Made by a program: the position numbers and the translations under genes. Source: Eupeodes corollae (taxonomy: Eukaryota > Arthropoda > Insecta > Diptera > Syrphidae). From it: 64,000 bases of DNA. The number at the start of each line of letters is the position of its first letter. Positions within the stretch are counted from its first letter, which is position 1. Shown here one piece after another: positions 12,545 to 23,799 of this stretch. The stretch is taken from assembly GCF_945859685.1 (NCBI RefSeq), contig NC_079149.1, positions 128,738,065 through 128,802,064 on the forward strand, written 5' to 3'. Under the pieces are notes generated by a model, which saw nothing but the letters and a program-made list of their open reading frames with translations, had not been told where the DNA came from and did no database searches.

Positions 12545-12792
12545 TTATACGAGATAGAGAGAAAATTTGTCGGTGCACATTTTTTTTAATTCCAAAATAT
12601 TATAATGACTGATAAAGACCGGCTTTGGTAGAGCATTCCACATTCGTGAAGTACGGCTAAGGAACGAATATCTGTACTTGACAATACGAAAGAATTTGGA
12701 CTGGATCGTATTCTTATGAGTACACAAGTTCGAGTATTATGGTTTAATTGTTTGCTAAATTTGTTATATAACGGTAATAAAGGGTGAGACAA
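12545..12792 (-). mobile_element. LINE 3' coding remnant (C-terminal region of ORF2)
   Basis: On the - strand the frame contains RYSFLSRTSRMWNALPKPVF. This is the motif found near the C-terminus of Jockey/CR1-like reverse transcriptase proteins (…SFL.RTS..WN.LP…). An overlapping frame suggests a frameshift. Upstream RT is missing here; it may be the same decayed - strand element seen at 14.05-14.25 and 16.1-16.8 kb, separated by later insertions. Confidence 0.6.
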
Positions 12793-13153
12793 GAAACTTT
12801 GAGACGGTTTTCAAGCGATGGAAATGATTTAACAATGATATCACCACAATAACAATCAATTTGAATGCTTTTCATTTAATACTATTTAAGAAACTTAGGC
12901 AAAGTAACGGAGCATCAGTCCAGAGATTTAAAGGTATACTCAAGCCTTGGACGTAAATCTGAAAGATAAACATTTAAACCAGACTATTAGACAATGCTTG
13001 CACTTCAGAAAACCAAAATATCAGAAGTTTGGCAAAATTGCATATGTGATCTCCCTGCAAAAGTTGCCTCGGGATACACGTACCGATAATTTCAAGATAT
13101 TCTGTTTACTTAATGCAAGTGCAACTATGGATTGTGGCAGAGATAGTAAATTA

Positions 13154-13503
13154 ATGCCTGAAACACAAACACGCTTCAGCTTCGGCTTCGCCTGACGTTT
13201 ACGAGTCCAGCCATAGGAATTCCATGCATGCTATCACAATGGAGCTTCGACCTCACGTTTCGTTTGACAATCGTAAGGAAAAGAACCTAATGTAACGTAA
13301 TGTGACTCCAGACGGAAGCTCTAGTTCAATTATCTGAACATTTGCTTTGTCTGACAGCTCATCATCTGTAAAAAATGTCAACAAACAAAATATTTGCTCT
13401 TTGGAGAGATGAAATAATAGAAATGTCATTCAAAACAACCTCGAAGCAGGCCTTACGTAACGCAGACGAAGCCGAAGCTGAAGCAGGTATGTGTTTCAGC
13501 CAT
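13154..13503 (+). mobile_element. Palindromic MITE, copy E
   Basis: Left end ATGCCTGAAACACAAACACG, right end GTATGTGTTTCAGCCAT, about 350 bp, internal order as in copy A. It is first in a run of three copies. Confidence 0.85.
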
Positions 13504-13652
13504 AAAGCTGAATCACAAACACGCTTCAGCTTCGGCTTCACTTGACGTTTACGAGATACGAGTTCATCACAATGGAGCTTCGACCTCACGTTTCGCTTGA
13601 CAATCGTAAGGAAAAGAACGTAATGTGACTCCAAACGGAAGCTCTAGTTCAT
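13504..13652 (+). mobile_element. Palindromic MITE, copy F (3'-truncated)
   Basis: The family left end (GCTGAATCACAAACACGCTTC) follows copy E directly. The sequence runs only to GACTCCAAACGGAAGCTCTAG before copy G begins, so the right half is lost. Confidence 0.75.
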
Positions 13653-13989
13653 GTTTGACTCACAAACACGCTTCGCCTGACGTTTACGAGTTCAGCCATA
13701 GGAATTCAATGCATGATATCACAATGGACCTTCGACCTCACGCTTCGTTTGACAATCGTAAGGAAAAGAACGTAATGTAACGTAATGTGACTCCGAACGG
13801 AAGCTCTAGTTCAATTATCTGAACATTTGCTTTGTCTGACAGCTCAAGGACTTTAAAAAAATGTCAACAAACAAAATATTTACTCTTTGGATGAATGAAA
13901 TAATAGAAATGTCATTCAAAGCAAACTCGTAGCAGGCCCATCGTAACGCAGACGAAGGCGATGTTGAAGCGTGTTTGTGATTCAGCCAT
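13653..13989 (+). mobile_element. Palindromic MITE, copy G (5'-trimmed)
   Basis: It begins with TTTGACTCACAAACACGCTTC, a damaged left end, and ends with a normal GTTTGTGATTCAGCCAT followed by TA. The internal blocks are complete. Copies E-G lie end to end in one orientation, which suggests tandem duplication or repeated insertion into the same site. Confidence 0.8.
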
Positions 13990-14049
13990 TATGCCATTAA
14001 GCAGCATTGATCTGTTGACACATTAAATTCTACTTGATTTTGGACTGTC

Positions 14050-14245
14050 CATGTTAAAATCTGTCTAGGTCAGAATTTAATAAGCTTACCATGCATTGCC
14101 GTTGAAGATCCACAACCCAAGAGCAGGGTTGTAAATCTAGAATTCAGTTCAGCAAATGAATGGATTAGAAGTTTCAGGCATATTATTAATACAATATCGA
14201 AAGAATGTTTGAGTTAGGACAGAGCCCTGAGGCAAACCAATATTA
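14050..14245 (-). mobile_element. LINE reverse transcriptase fragment
   Basis: The - strand reads GLPQGSVL followed by an INNMPE-type stretch. This matches RT motif B (G-x-PQGS-x-L) and the usual (I/V)N(D/N)LP that follows. Stop codons appear within about 30 codons, so it is dead. It may belong with the 16.1-16.8-kb fragment, although that one also carries motif B, so they are at least two copies. Confidence 0.6.
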
Positions 14246-14380
14246 TTTATTTTTTTTTTTGTTTACTTAGGAGCGTTCGGTCTTCGAAACATTTTTGGGC
14301 TGATCATTGACCATGACTTTGGGAAGCCTAAAGTGCGATAAACCGATCATTAAAACAGGACAAGGAATAGCTTTTTTTGA

Positions 14381-15760
14381 GTGGAACATTTTTCTATGCA
14401 CTCGCAACGTAGCCTAAGAATTAGAATAGATGAAAGATGTAAGCTTCAAATATTAGTTCTTCCAGAGGTGCGTAGTAGTGTTAAGACTTCCAACAGAGGC
14501 ATTTTTTACAAGTGCAGCTGGTATGATAATGCCTGTAGAAAAAGCAAAGAAATATCTTTTAAATGGTTGAAACTCTTTAGAAATACTAACAACTCAGACT
14601 TGAAATATCTTTATCTGCAGGCGAATAATACTTATAAAAACTTATGCCTCTATAAAAAAAACAACAATTCTGGAAAAATGTACGAATGTTAGGTAACCGA
14701 AAGAAATCGAATGTTTTTCCAATCAGTATCGACATGATGGGCTCATATTTCGAAAAACTTACAAAAGCAGATCCTTACGAATCTTACATGTTTTGCGTTG
14801 CCTTTTATTTACATCGAAAAACTAGACACTCCTTTCTCAATTCTAGAACTACTTTTTGCTTTAGAAAAAATGAAAAACAATAAGGCTTCGGGTTTAGATG
14901 GCATCCCAGCCGAGTTTTTGAAAAATGCCAGCTCACAATTTTTAGAACATACATATAATGTTCTTACTTAACCGAGTGTTCAACAACTAAGAAATACCAA
15001 TGAATTTCAAAGAGTCATCCATTTTAGCGATCTAAGAAAAAGGAGATCCTAATCTCCCCCGAAAACAACAGACGTACATATCTTTGTTCTCAATTCATTA
15101 CGAAAACAGATGCTATATCTTAGACTTGTACCTTGGCTTGAAACAAACAACAAAATAAGTTGTTTTCAGGCTGGATTTCGAGCTAACCTCTGTACAGTTG
15201 ATCAATTTTTTACACAAAATAATGTCGCTAAACGTTTTTTGGATAAGAAAACTAATCTTTATTCTCTTTTGGAGATTTTAAAGCTGCCTTTGATAGTATA
15301 AATAGAAAACTTTTACTTTTCAAACTAGCAGGTGTTGGATTATCAACAAAATGTTTAAGAATATATGAGAAACTTCTTTCAAATACAACAGCGGTAGTTT
15401 CTAATGGTAGAACCTCTTCGCAGCAATTTAAGACAGAAGTGGGTGTCCCGCAAAGGTTGCATTTTGAGTCATTTGCTCTAATCACTTTTTATTAACGACA
15501 TTGGAGACAGTGTTCCAGGGGTGATTTCCTTATTAAGGTGCTTTTATATGCGGATGACCTTGTCATTCTTACTGATAATTCGGTAACTCTACAACTGCAA
15601 ATTAACAAACTTAACCAGTATTGTAACTCTTGGGATCTTCAAATTAATGCTTCAAAGTCGAAGATTATGGTTTTTAGATCTCATAATCATAATGTCAGAA
15701 ATGACCGTTCTTAGAATCTTAATAGTGAAAGAATAGAGGTAGTTAAAAAATTTAAATTTA
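14381..15760 (+). mobile_element. LINE ORF2 remnant (linker plus reverse transcriptase)
   Basis: Translated in shifting frames, the + strand shows a WYDNACRKSKE…FKWLKLFR segment (about 14500-14570), typical between the endonuclease and RT. It is followed by NNKASGLDGIPAEFLKNAS (about 14877-14935), an FKAAFDSINRKLLLFKLAG-type motif A, EVGVPQR motif B near 15440, and a LLYADDLVILTDNS motif C near 15540-15580. Stops and frameshifts separate the pieces. The family is Jockey/CR1/RTE-like; the clade is unresolved without alignment. Confidence 0.75.
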
Positions 15761-15762
15761 AT

Positions 15763-16095
15763 TTTTGTGGAGCGGTGAAAGCAAAGTTGTTATTTTTGGG
15801 TCAAAGGGTCTTCGAGAATATGTGAGAAGAGCCGAAGACGCATACCAACAAGACTATAACCAAAAGCATACGTCAAAAAAGGCAAAATCATGGTTTGCGC
15901 AGAAGGAGTTATCCGTTATGGTGTGGCTCGCTCAATCCCCCGACCTTAACCCCATCGCAAATTTGTGGGGTGATGTTAAGAACGAAGTTCATGAAGCAAA
16001 CCCTAGAATTCGAACAAATTAGAAGTTTAATGAAATATATTATGACGTTGATATTGAAAGCTTTTTGTTTTATTTGGAGAGCAATGCTATTTTTA
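15763..16095 (+). mobile_element. Tc1-like transposase fragment with internal deletion
   Basis: The frame begins with WSGESKVVIFGSKG, resembling the Tc1 WSDESKF.LFGSDG block, and jumps after about 30 residues to KHTSKKAKSWF and then WLAQSPDLNPIANLWGDVK. In Tc1 the last motif reads QSPDLNPIENLW; here the catalytic Glu is replaced by Ala. The middle of the DDE domain is missing, so the copy is dead. It lies between oppositely oriented LINE pieces. Confidence 0.8.
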
Positions 16096-16099
16096 TGAA

Positions 16100-16763
16100 T
16101 ACAACTGTATGTACAGAAGAATGTTGAACAACATCAGGTAAGTCATTGATGAACATAGAGAACAACACAGATCCAAGAACTGAACCCTGAGGAACTCTGA
16201 TGTTCATATTATAGGGACTGGATGTTCCGATGTCAGTTTTTATTGAATGACTTCTTTTTAATAAATAGCTTTGAAAGAATTGAATGGCCGAACTTTCAAT
16301 TTATTGCTTAGCTAAGACAAAAGGATATGGTGGTCTATGCTATCAAACGACTTTGAAAAGCCAAGCAGAACCATTATACCAATTTGTCCACGATCCAGAA
16401 ATTCACGAAAGTCTGCTGTGACCTTCAAAACAGCAGATTCACAGCTATGTTTAGTACGAAAGCCTGATTGTTATTTAGTTAGTTACGAAGTTCCAAAAAA
16501 GTTATTATTTGGTCTGCCTACATTTTTTCTGTAACTTTAATGAAAAATGGATGTAAACTTATTGCATTATTATTTCTAGGAATAGGTAAAACTATTGCAC
16601 TTTTGCATTTAATTGCAATTGAAATTGCAATTAATTTAATAAACTTTGGAGGGATGTTATCCGAACCTGCAGCATAAGAGTGAATCGACCTGATAGCAGT
16701 TATTAATTCAGGAGACTCAACACAATTAAATTCGAAACCATTATCATTTTCACTGATATGCAA
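16100..16763 (-). mobile_element. LINE reverse transcriptase fragment
   Basis: The - strand frame from 16763 reads FNCVESPELITAIRSIHSYA and GSDNIPPKFIKL, the start of an RT domain. Lower down are a FSKSFDSIDHHILLS motif A (about 16320-16370) and RVPQGSVLGSVLFSMFINDL motif B (about 16140-16200). There are several stops and frameshifts. The element ends where the Tc1 fragment begins, which suggests interruption there. Confidence 0.75.
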
Positions 16764-17978
16764 ATTACGATATGATAACTATTCAAAAGTAAAGTTAAAG
16801 TAAGTCTCCTTAATCTAAATCAAGGAATTATTGGGCTGTGTAAGTCACTACTCAGTTTTTTTAGAAGCTGTAGCGCCACCAAAGTTATCTCCCTTTGTTT
16901 AAATGTGAATTCAAAATAAATGTGATTGATAATGTCTTATAAACCTCCCATTCTTCTAGACCTCCCATTCTCGTAGTAAGATAACAATTATCAACTTATG
17001 TATCTTTACAAAAGTTGAAAACTTGATATGGCTACCTACTTATTTACATATTGTGCGCTTGGGTAAGCATCAAACTTCAACACAAAGAGTTGCAGTTTAC
17101 ACAAATTCAGTCTTTTTTATCTTTTCCCCCGAAAAAATGAACCATGCTCTGTCTTTGTTTACAAACCAAATAACGATACTAATTTTATGAATTTTATAGG
17201 ATAAGAAATATTAGATTCCGAACATCAGTAAAACACACATTACCCAGCGAACAAAACAAACAACAACAACAAAAATGCTGATGATAAGAAAAACATTAAA
17301 CCCATTAGGAACGGAATTTACATAAATTTCACGTTCGCTCGCTGTCAGTAATGTGGAACAAAATAGAAAAAAAAAATGTTTTTATTATCAGAATAAAAAT
17401 AAAGATTCAGCTGGAGCTACGAAGCTACCATTTGGTGTTTAATTTTTGTGTAAACTATGAATGCCCAGACAAAGAAACCCAAAGGAATGCAATTCTCAAG
17501 TTGATAAGAGACCCAGTTCGCGCCCAACCGCATCTTTGTTTCTTTTTTTTAAGTTTCTTGACATAATTTGTGATAAGATTTTGTTTTTATTTGTTGCTCT
17601 ATAATAAGTAAACAAACAACAACAAAAACAACAATAAAACAAATAGGCAAATGAACCTAGTGGCAGTGGATATAGTGTCCACTGTCCAGCTGTACCGTCC
17701 AAATTTCCTCTGAAACTGGAAAGTGGAAAGGAACTTTCTTTGTCGAAATAAAACCAGTTAAAAATAAAATAGCTAGCTATGTTAACAAACAACAAAACAA
17801 CAGATTTGTTAAACAATCATTTGAATTATAAAACAACAACACAAAAATAAGAAGGAAAAAGCCAAAACAAGAATTAAGTATGCCAAATCAAATGAATTGA
17901 AATAAAATAAACGAAATATGCAAATGAGTGCGGAATTTGAATTTAAATCAAATTTTATTGTGGTGCAAATCAAACGGG
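16764..17978. other. Noncoding, no gene seen
   Basis: AT-rich with CAA-type simple repeats (about 17258-17272 and 17610-17640). The - strand open frame at 17496-17816 shows no domain and overlaps the simple repeats. Confidence 0.45.
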
Positions 17979-18017
17979 CTAAGGCAAGGCAAGGCAAGAC
18001 AAGACAAGGCAAGGCAA
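17979..18017. repeat. (GGCAA)n-type microsatellite
   Basis: A run of GGCAAGGCAAGGCAAGACAAGACAAGGC-type pentamers. Confidence 0.8.
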
Positions 18018-18097
18018 AAGAAGAACAAAATGAGTAAAAAAAAAGCTGATTGGAAACAATAAGAAAAAGAAAAGATTATCGAAAAAAGCGTAAAAAT

Positions 18098-18400
18098 GAC
18101 CAAAATACCGGAATTGGATTATAGAAGTTTTCAAGTTTTTGAGAATCCAGATCCAGACTATGAGACTTGAATATTGGGAGAAGAAGTGAAGTGATTTTTA
18201 ACAGAGATCAAGTCGCACAGGACAACTCTCCACGATGCGACGAGGAAGACCACGACGACGGTGACGATGACTACGATGCGACGCACGGCGAGGACAGCAA
18301 TAACGACGACGACAACAACGACGACGATAGGGTAAAAAAAAGACACTTCTTGTTTTATTTGTTGTTATTCACTCTTTTCGTTTTCATGGACGGAATTTAA
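18098..18400 (+). other. GAC/GAT-rich low-complexity tract with a short upstream open frame
   Basis: A 24-codon frame (ATG 18098, starting MTKIPELDYRSF, ending TGA 18170) is followed by an acidic frame rich in Asp/Asn/Glu encoded by GAC/GAT/AAC repeats (about 18240-18332). The tract is a trinucleotide-rich repeat and the peptide has no domain. A real small coding exon cannot be excluded. Confidence 0.3.
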
Positions 18401-19758
18401 TTTTTTTTACTTTTCGCGGTCCCAGTAGCAGCAGTTCCACATTTATTAAACTTGAGTCTCTTCGAAGTCGACTCTTTTTGTGTTTTAAACAAAATTTCAA
18501 TGTTTTTGACTTGAATTTTTTAACAAAATTCACTTGAAAATATTGTCCAATGTTTTCTCTATAAATTTCGGATATAATTTCAATTAAATTAGCTCGAAAA
18601 AACGTTAAAATTTCTTAAAAATCTAAACCACACCGACAACGTACACAAAACACTCTTCAACTCTTGTCCAGTGTCCAGTCCACTCCATCATCACTTCTAC
18701 TTCATGTTCATGTTCATAGACCGCCAACCATATTCCAGTTTAGTTTCAGTTGAATACAAAATAAAAGACAAAACATTTTTATTTGTTGTGAGTAAAGTGA
18801 AGTTGGCTGTGATTTAAAAAAAAATGTGTAAAATGATGAGAGATGAGAAGAAAACTTGTTTGCGAGGGTGTTGTTTTTGTTTTTGTTTTCGGAATTTTTA
18901 TTTTAGTTGACGTTTGACTGGATGTTGGAATGTTGGAATGTTATGGGGGAAAATATGGTATTGTAGAGAAGTGCAAGTGAATCTCTGATTGGAAAATTGG
19001 AATGGAAAAGTTATTTGTTGGATTTGTTATCAATAATTGGAATGGGTGACAGTGGGAATAGAAAATAATGAGACGTTTTATTTGAGGTTGTATAAAATTT
19101 AAATTTTAAACGTTTTTGTCTTCAAACGTCAACTTTAACCGGCTCAACTTTCCATTACCGCGGCACGAATTTCGACTAGCGGTTTGTTTTATTTGATAGA
19201 TATGTGCAAATAAATAATCACTATAGCAATTTTAGAGCGAGGAAACATTTATTTCTGTTTCAAATTTACTTTATTTCTATTTCAAAGTTCACTTTTTTAC
19301 ATACAAAACACGCAAAACTGGTTGATTTTGACATTTCTTTCCTATTTTTTGTTCAGTGTTGCCATATTTACTTTTTTTGTTGCTATAGTGATCCCAAGCA
19401 GTGGGGTTGCATAGCTAGCTGTTAGTACACTGTGCTAACAATTCTAACCAAAACTAATTTTATAGGCTTTTCACACCAAACTGGAAAAACGGCTTTCACG
19501 AAATTATCGGTTTTGTCCGAAACCATACATCGAAAACTCAAGTTTTCCCATACATTTTTGGTAAAACACAAGTTTTGGTAAAACACATGTTTTCGTAAAC
19601 CACAAGTTTTATATTAAACCTCTCGAAAACTAGTAGCAATCAAAGTTGAACTAAACAAACAAACGTTTTGAAAAATTCAGCCCTCAAATTAATGTAAACA
19701 AAACAGCTGATAGCTGCTGTTAAAACAAATATTTCATTTTGAAATAAATTTGGTCGTG
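18401..19758. other. Noncoding, no gene seen
   Basis: AT-rich DNA between the low-complexity tract and the HPF1-like copy. The stretch ending at 19758 could be a noncoding 5' exon, because a GTAAGT donor follows it. Confidence 0.4.
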
Positions 19759-19908
19759 GTAAGTAATATTATTTATACAATTTAATCACAAAATAAGAAT
19801 TATTGCTTTTGGGTTTTTGTTTACAGTATATGGAAAATTTGCCAACGTCGAAAATAAAAGCCCCGGTGACTATTTGCGGCACTGTCGGTTCTTTTATAAT
19901 CCTCCAGA

Positions 19909-19912
19909 GTTT
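19909..19912. repeat. Target-site duplication GTTT (left) of LTR element 1
   Basis: GTTT precedes the left LTR and is repeated at 32428-32431 after the right LTR. Removing the element and one GTTT restores an in-frame PPEFQM reading of the HPF1-like host sequence, which confirms the duplication. Confidence 0.95.
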
Positions 19913-21832
19913 TGTTGCGATCTCGGATATAGGCAGTGCTACACAAAAATAAAAATAAATTATAACGATAAATTACATTAACAGAAAATTATAAAATAAT
20001 TACTTTTTGAAACACCCGGTGCCCGACATCAACAAGCTGTCACAATCCACAGCAAAAGGAATGATGATGGCAAATATCCTGAAAGGAACAAACAGACAAA
20101 CCGACAGAACACCAAAGAACAGATACGATAAAACTACAAACAAATAACATTTAAGACGAAAATCTACGTTAAGGATACTGGAGACGAGAAGGCGAACGAA
20201 AAATGTAACTCAAGTAAATAACAACAAACGACGACAAGCTGCGACGAAACTGACAGGACAGAAGTGAGTTCTATTGGAAGGCCAACCTGGAATGCGCGAA
20301 GGGCTAGATTCACCACAGGAGAAGGTGAGGCGAAAAGTCAGGGCTGGCATGAGGCCAAAAGGGAAACGATTCTTTGGTAGCTCTGAGAAATTTAGGAGAG
20401 TAGTTCGGAGAAAGGAGCCAGCTTTCTCCAGGAGTTTAGAGTAGGGTGAGAGAAGAAAAGAAAACTGAGAAAAATTCAAAGCTTTCCCGAATAGGTAGCA
20501 AAGTTGGAAGCCACTGACGACGACGGCAAAAAGAAAGTAAAAGTGAAGAAGTGCGGCATCTTTTAATCGAGTGGCTTAAAATTAAAAGAAATTAAAAATA
20601 AAGTAAAGTTCATATAAGAACATATATGGTGGTATATAAAATAAAATAAATATATATAAATTCAAATATACGGTGAAGTAGCCAGTAGCCCAGCTATACA
20701 TAATACGGAAGTAACAGAATAAAAGATACGGCGGTAAGTCGAACCAGTTTTATACCTATATTAGTTTAAATAGTGCAATAAGTGCGATATATGTATATAA
20801 CTAGCTTGCAAAGATCCCTACTCGAGCTCCGAATTGACGGACAGGGTCCAGGCGGTGGATGGTAGAATCTAGAGGATAAAACAGAAGATACATTTAAAGA
20901 AACATAAATCGAAAAATTTAGTTCGGGAAATTTAAAGGCCCGAGACTCGCGAAGTAGGCAAGGCTAGTCACTGTAGCATAACCGTTGATCCGCAGGCAGC
21001 GGTCAAAACGGTCAAGCCAAACAAAGAGGCCACACAAGAGTCTGTAAGAATTGAAATTAAATACGATCTTACATATTATGTAAAAGTCTTTTATATAACA
21101 TAGGCACAGGAGGAGCATCATATTTGAATTCAGCAAGAAGCAGAAATTTGTAATTTTAATCTTTATCATTTTTTGGCGTGATTTGTATTTAATTATTTGT
21201 AGTTTTGTTGTTGATTCATTTCATGTGAAGAAGTTAATTAACTATATAAAATAATTTACAAAAACAAAAAGTAAAAGAGGTACACAGGGTCGGGTCGTAC
21301 ACTGTCGCGTAGTCGCGTTGCCGTTGAGGTAGAATTAAAGTTCCGACAGTAGGCTACTTTAACCGAGCTCGATTAGGGTAGGGCTGTTAGGGAGTGAACC
21401 GAGTTGGCCTTAGGCAAAAGTTAATTTACCGTGGTGTCCAAAAAAAGTAGTACACCCACACAAAAAGTAATTAATAATTTTTGGCGACGGGATCGAACCC
21501 GACTACTGGTTTTTTTTTGAAATTAAAATAAAATAAAAAAAAAAAAAAAAAAAAAAACTGAACAAAAAGAAAAAAAAACAATAAAATACAAAAACAAAAC
21601 AAAAAAAAATTATAAAACAAAATCTAAAAAAAAAGAAGAAGGAATAGGTTATTTTAGTTTAAGTGTTGGTAAATTGAAAAGTTTTATATTGAAATCCAAG
21701 TGAAGTTTAATCTTCATATTTGTTTTCTTTGTGTTATTGATTTTGCTTATTTATTACTTTGATTTAATTTATTATTTATTTATTTTTCATTTTTGTATAA
21801 TTTATGTATTATTTATTTATTATTTTATGTAT

Positions 21833-21863
<31 letters not shown>

Positions 21864-22522
21864 TTAGTTTAAACATTTTAGATTTTTCTGGTTGTGCTTA
21901 ACCCAGTAATTAAAATTTAATTAGTTCAGTATCTATAAAATCAAATTGGATTTGATTCATTTTGGTTGGCATCCGTCTCAGAGTTTTTTTTGTCATTTAT
22001 TTATATTTTTTTTAAATTTATTTATTAATAGATATTTTTTTTATTATCAATCTTATTATTTAATAAAAATGTGCATCACGCCAATTTATGTTTTTCCTTG
22101 AGTTGAACTGAAGACATGATGTGGTAAGATAAAAGTTTCAGGGGGTGGGAAGAGGTGAACCTGAACCAAGAGGAGACATGGGCTGATGATTAAATAGAGA
22201 AGGGTATAGTCACAGGGTGGTCCGACGAGGATGTTGAACGGACCCACGGAAGGGAGGGCGTGGACGAGCCGCATGACAGCTGCGGTCAAGTCAAGTGAGT
22301 GAAGACCAGTGATACCAAATAAGCGGGTATATATTTGTGTGGTGGTGGTATTTGTGTTGTCATTTTTGTAGGCACGTTTTATGTTTTTGTTGCTGGCTCT
22401 GGTCGAGGTAAGAGCAAGATCCCCCCCATAGCGGCGAGCTTAGCCGAGCGTCGCAAGCGTGCCAGCTCTTTAACCTCGATCGATATATTTTGAGGAATTT
22501 TAGCAGTCAGGGGCTCGCAACA
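19913..22522 (+). repeat. Left LTR of element 1 (2,610 bp)
   Basis: It begins TGTTGCGA and ends TCGCAACA, a perfect 8-bp inverted terminus. It is unusually long for a Gypsy element. It contains an A-rich tract (about 21530-21640), a (TTTA)n run (about 21780-21865), an AATAAA near 22060 and a GTCGCGTAGTCGCG patch. The - strand open frames at 20210-20479, 20918-21169 and 22086-22289 recur exactly in the right LTR, show no domain and were not called. Confidence 0.95.
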
Positions 22523-22524
22523 AA

Positions 22525-22537
22525 TGGCGCCCAACGT
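22525..22537 (+). other. Primer-binding site of element 1
   Basis: TGGCGCCCAACGT starts 2 nt after the LTR. It is complementary to the 3' end of fly tRNA-Lys (…ACGTTGGGCGCCA) over 13 bases; the match stops afterwards. Confidence 0.8.
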
Positions 22538-22564
22538 ATAGAAACTTACTGGTAAATTTTTCGA

Positions 22565-22845
22565 CACCCGGTTTGCAACTTTTTGCAACAGGTTGTTAAA
22601 TAGTATCTACAACGTAATGAAGTTTCAATCAATCTACAACTAGTTTGCAACGCATTTGCAACCGGTTTGCAGTAGTTTCTCTTTTTTTTTTGCAAGTTAT
22701 TTGCAACGTTTTTCAAATTTATTTTCAACTTTTGTTCGAAGTTTTCGCAAAATTTTTGCCGCGTTTCGCAATCAATTTACAATATCACATATGGCAACTT
22801 ATTTGCAGAACGCGACGAGATTACTAAAATACCGTTGCAACGTTA
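22565..22845 (+). repeat. Array of TTTGCAA(C/G) motifs in the element 1 leader
   Basis: TTTGCAAC or TTTGCAAG occurs at 22572, 22582, 22644, 22655, 22689 and 22700. Related TTTGCAG (22666, 22802), TTTCGCAA and GTTGCAACG lie around them. The words are spaced 10-45 nt apart in T-rich DNA. The layout recalls the Su(Hw) site array in the gypsy leader, but the word is different. Function is inferred. Confidence 0.6.
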
Positions 22846-23799
22846 TGTCTATTGTTCTATTTTTTTTCTTTCCCTTTCCTTCCCTCAGTCTTGTTTATCA
22901 GTCGGGGCAGCTTGGATGATGGAGTTCGGAGAGCGTAAGTCATGAGGAGGATGGTTTTTTAGAATGCCTTTTTATCCGCGACGTTCTACCGATCGTCATC
23001 ATCGCAGCCTATCCGAGCTGAACTAAGTGACGTTTTTTTTGTTTTACTACTTTTGCGGAGTAGGCGAAGTATCGGCAAGACTTCAGACAGAAAGTCATAA
23101 CATACTGCTGGATCGCGGCAGATACATCGCCTTACAAAGCAGAGACAGTGTCGGAATTTTCTTAGTCTTCATCAAGGAGTTCGTAATTCATTGTAAGTCT
23201 TAGCAAAATGGCTATTCAGAACGTTTGTTTAACCGCGACAATGTATGGTTCTTTTAAGATGGAAGGCTAGAAAAAAAAGAAAAGAAAAAAAAAAAAACAA
23301 CCAGAACGTCTATGTCTACGATAATCCGGTCGAGGTTGGCCAAGGAAAGTCGTAAGTCTTGTCTTGGGTGGCTCTTAAGAATACCAATCAATCGCGACGA
23401 CTTACTTGACTGATTTCGCCAGGATTAAAGTAGATCGTCCTGTTTTAAATGTTACCTTCTATGTGTTCCCGCTTATTGGAATCCAATGTCAATAAAAGCT
23501 TACTTAGATAGTCATCAGTCCAGGTAGAAAAGAAGTGGTCTCCAGTGGTAGGTGCCTCCAACACCCCCGCACATTATGAATAGAAAAAAAAAATCAACAA
23601 ACAGTAAAGTTAGTTAGTTAAAAGTTACTTGAAAAGGTTTGAAGGTATATAAAAGCTTAAGAGGATTAATAATCTTTTGGGATAAATATTAGTAATAGAA
23701 ACTAGAAACAGATATAGATAGTGAAGAAGTAAGAACAAGGAAAAGGACATTTAATTTAGGTAGAAATAAAGTCAAGGCTGGAAGGTCAGTCAATAGGTT
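22846..23799 (+). other. 5' leader of element 1, no gene
   Basis: The untranslated leader between the motif array and the gag ATG. It contains several short upstream ATGs and a lysine/poly-A tract near 23270-23300. No coding frame is credible. Confidence 0.6.

Noticed and set aside
18167..18400. Acidic protein gene (Asp/Asn-rich, 77 codons)
   Set aside because: It is the translation of a GAC/GAT/AAC repeat; the opposite strand gives an equally long Val-rich frame.
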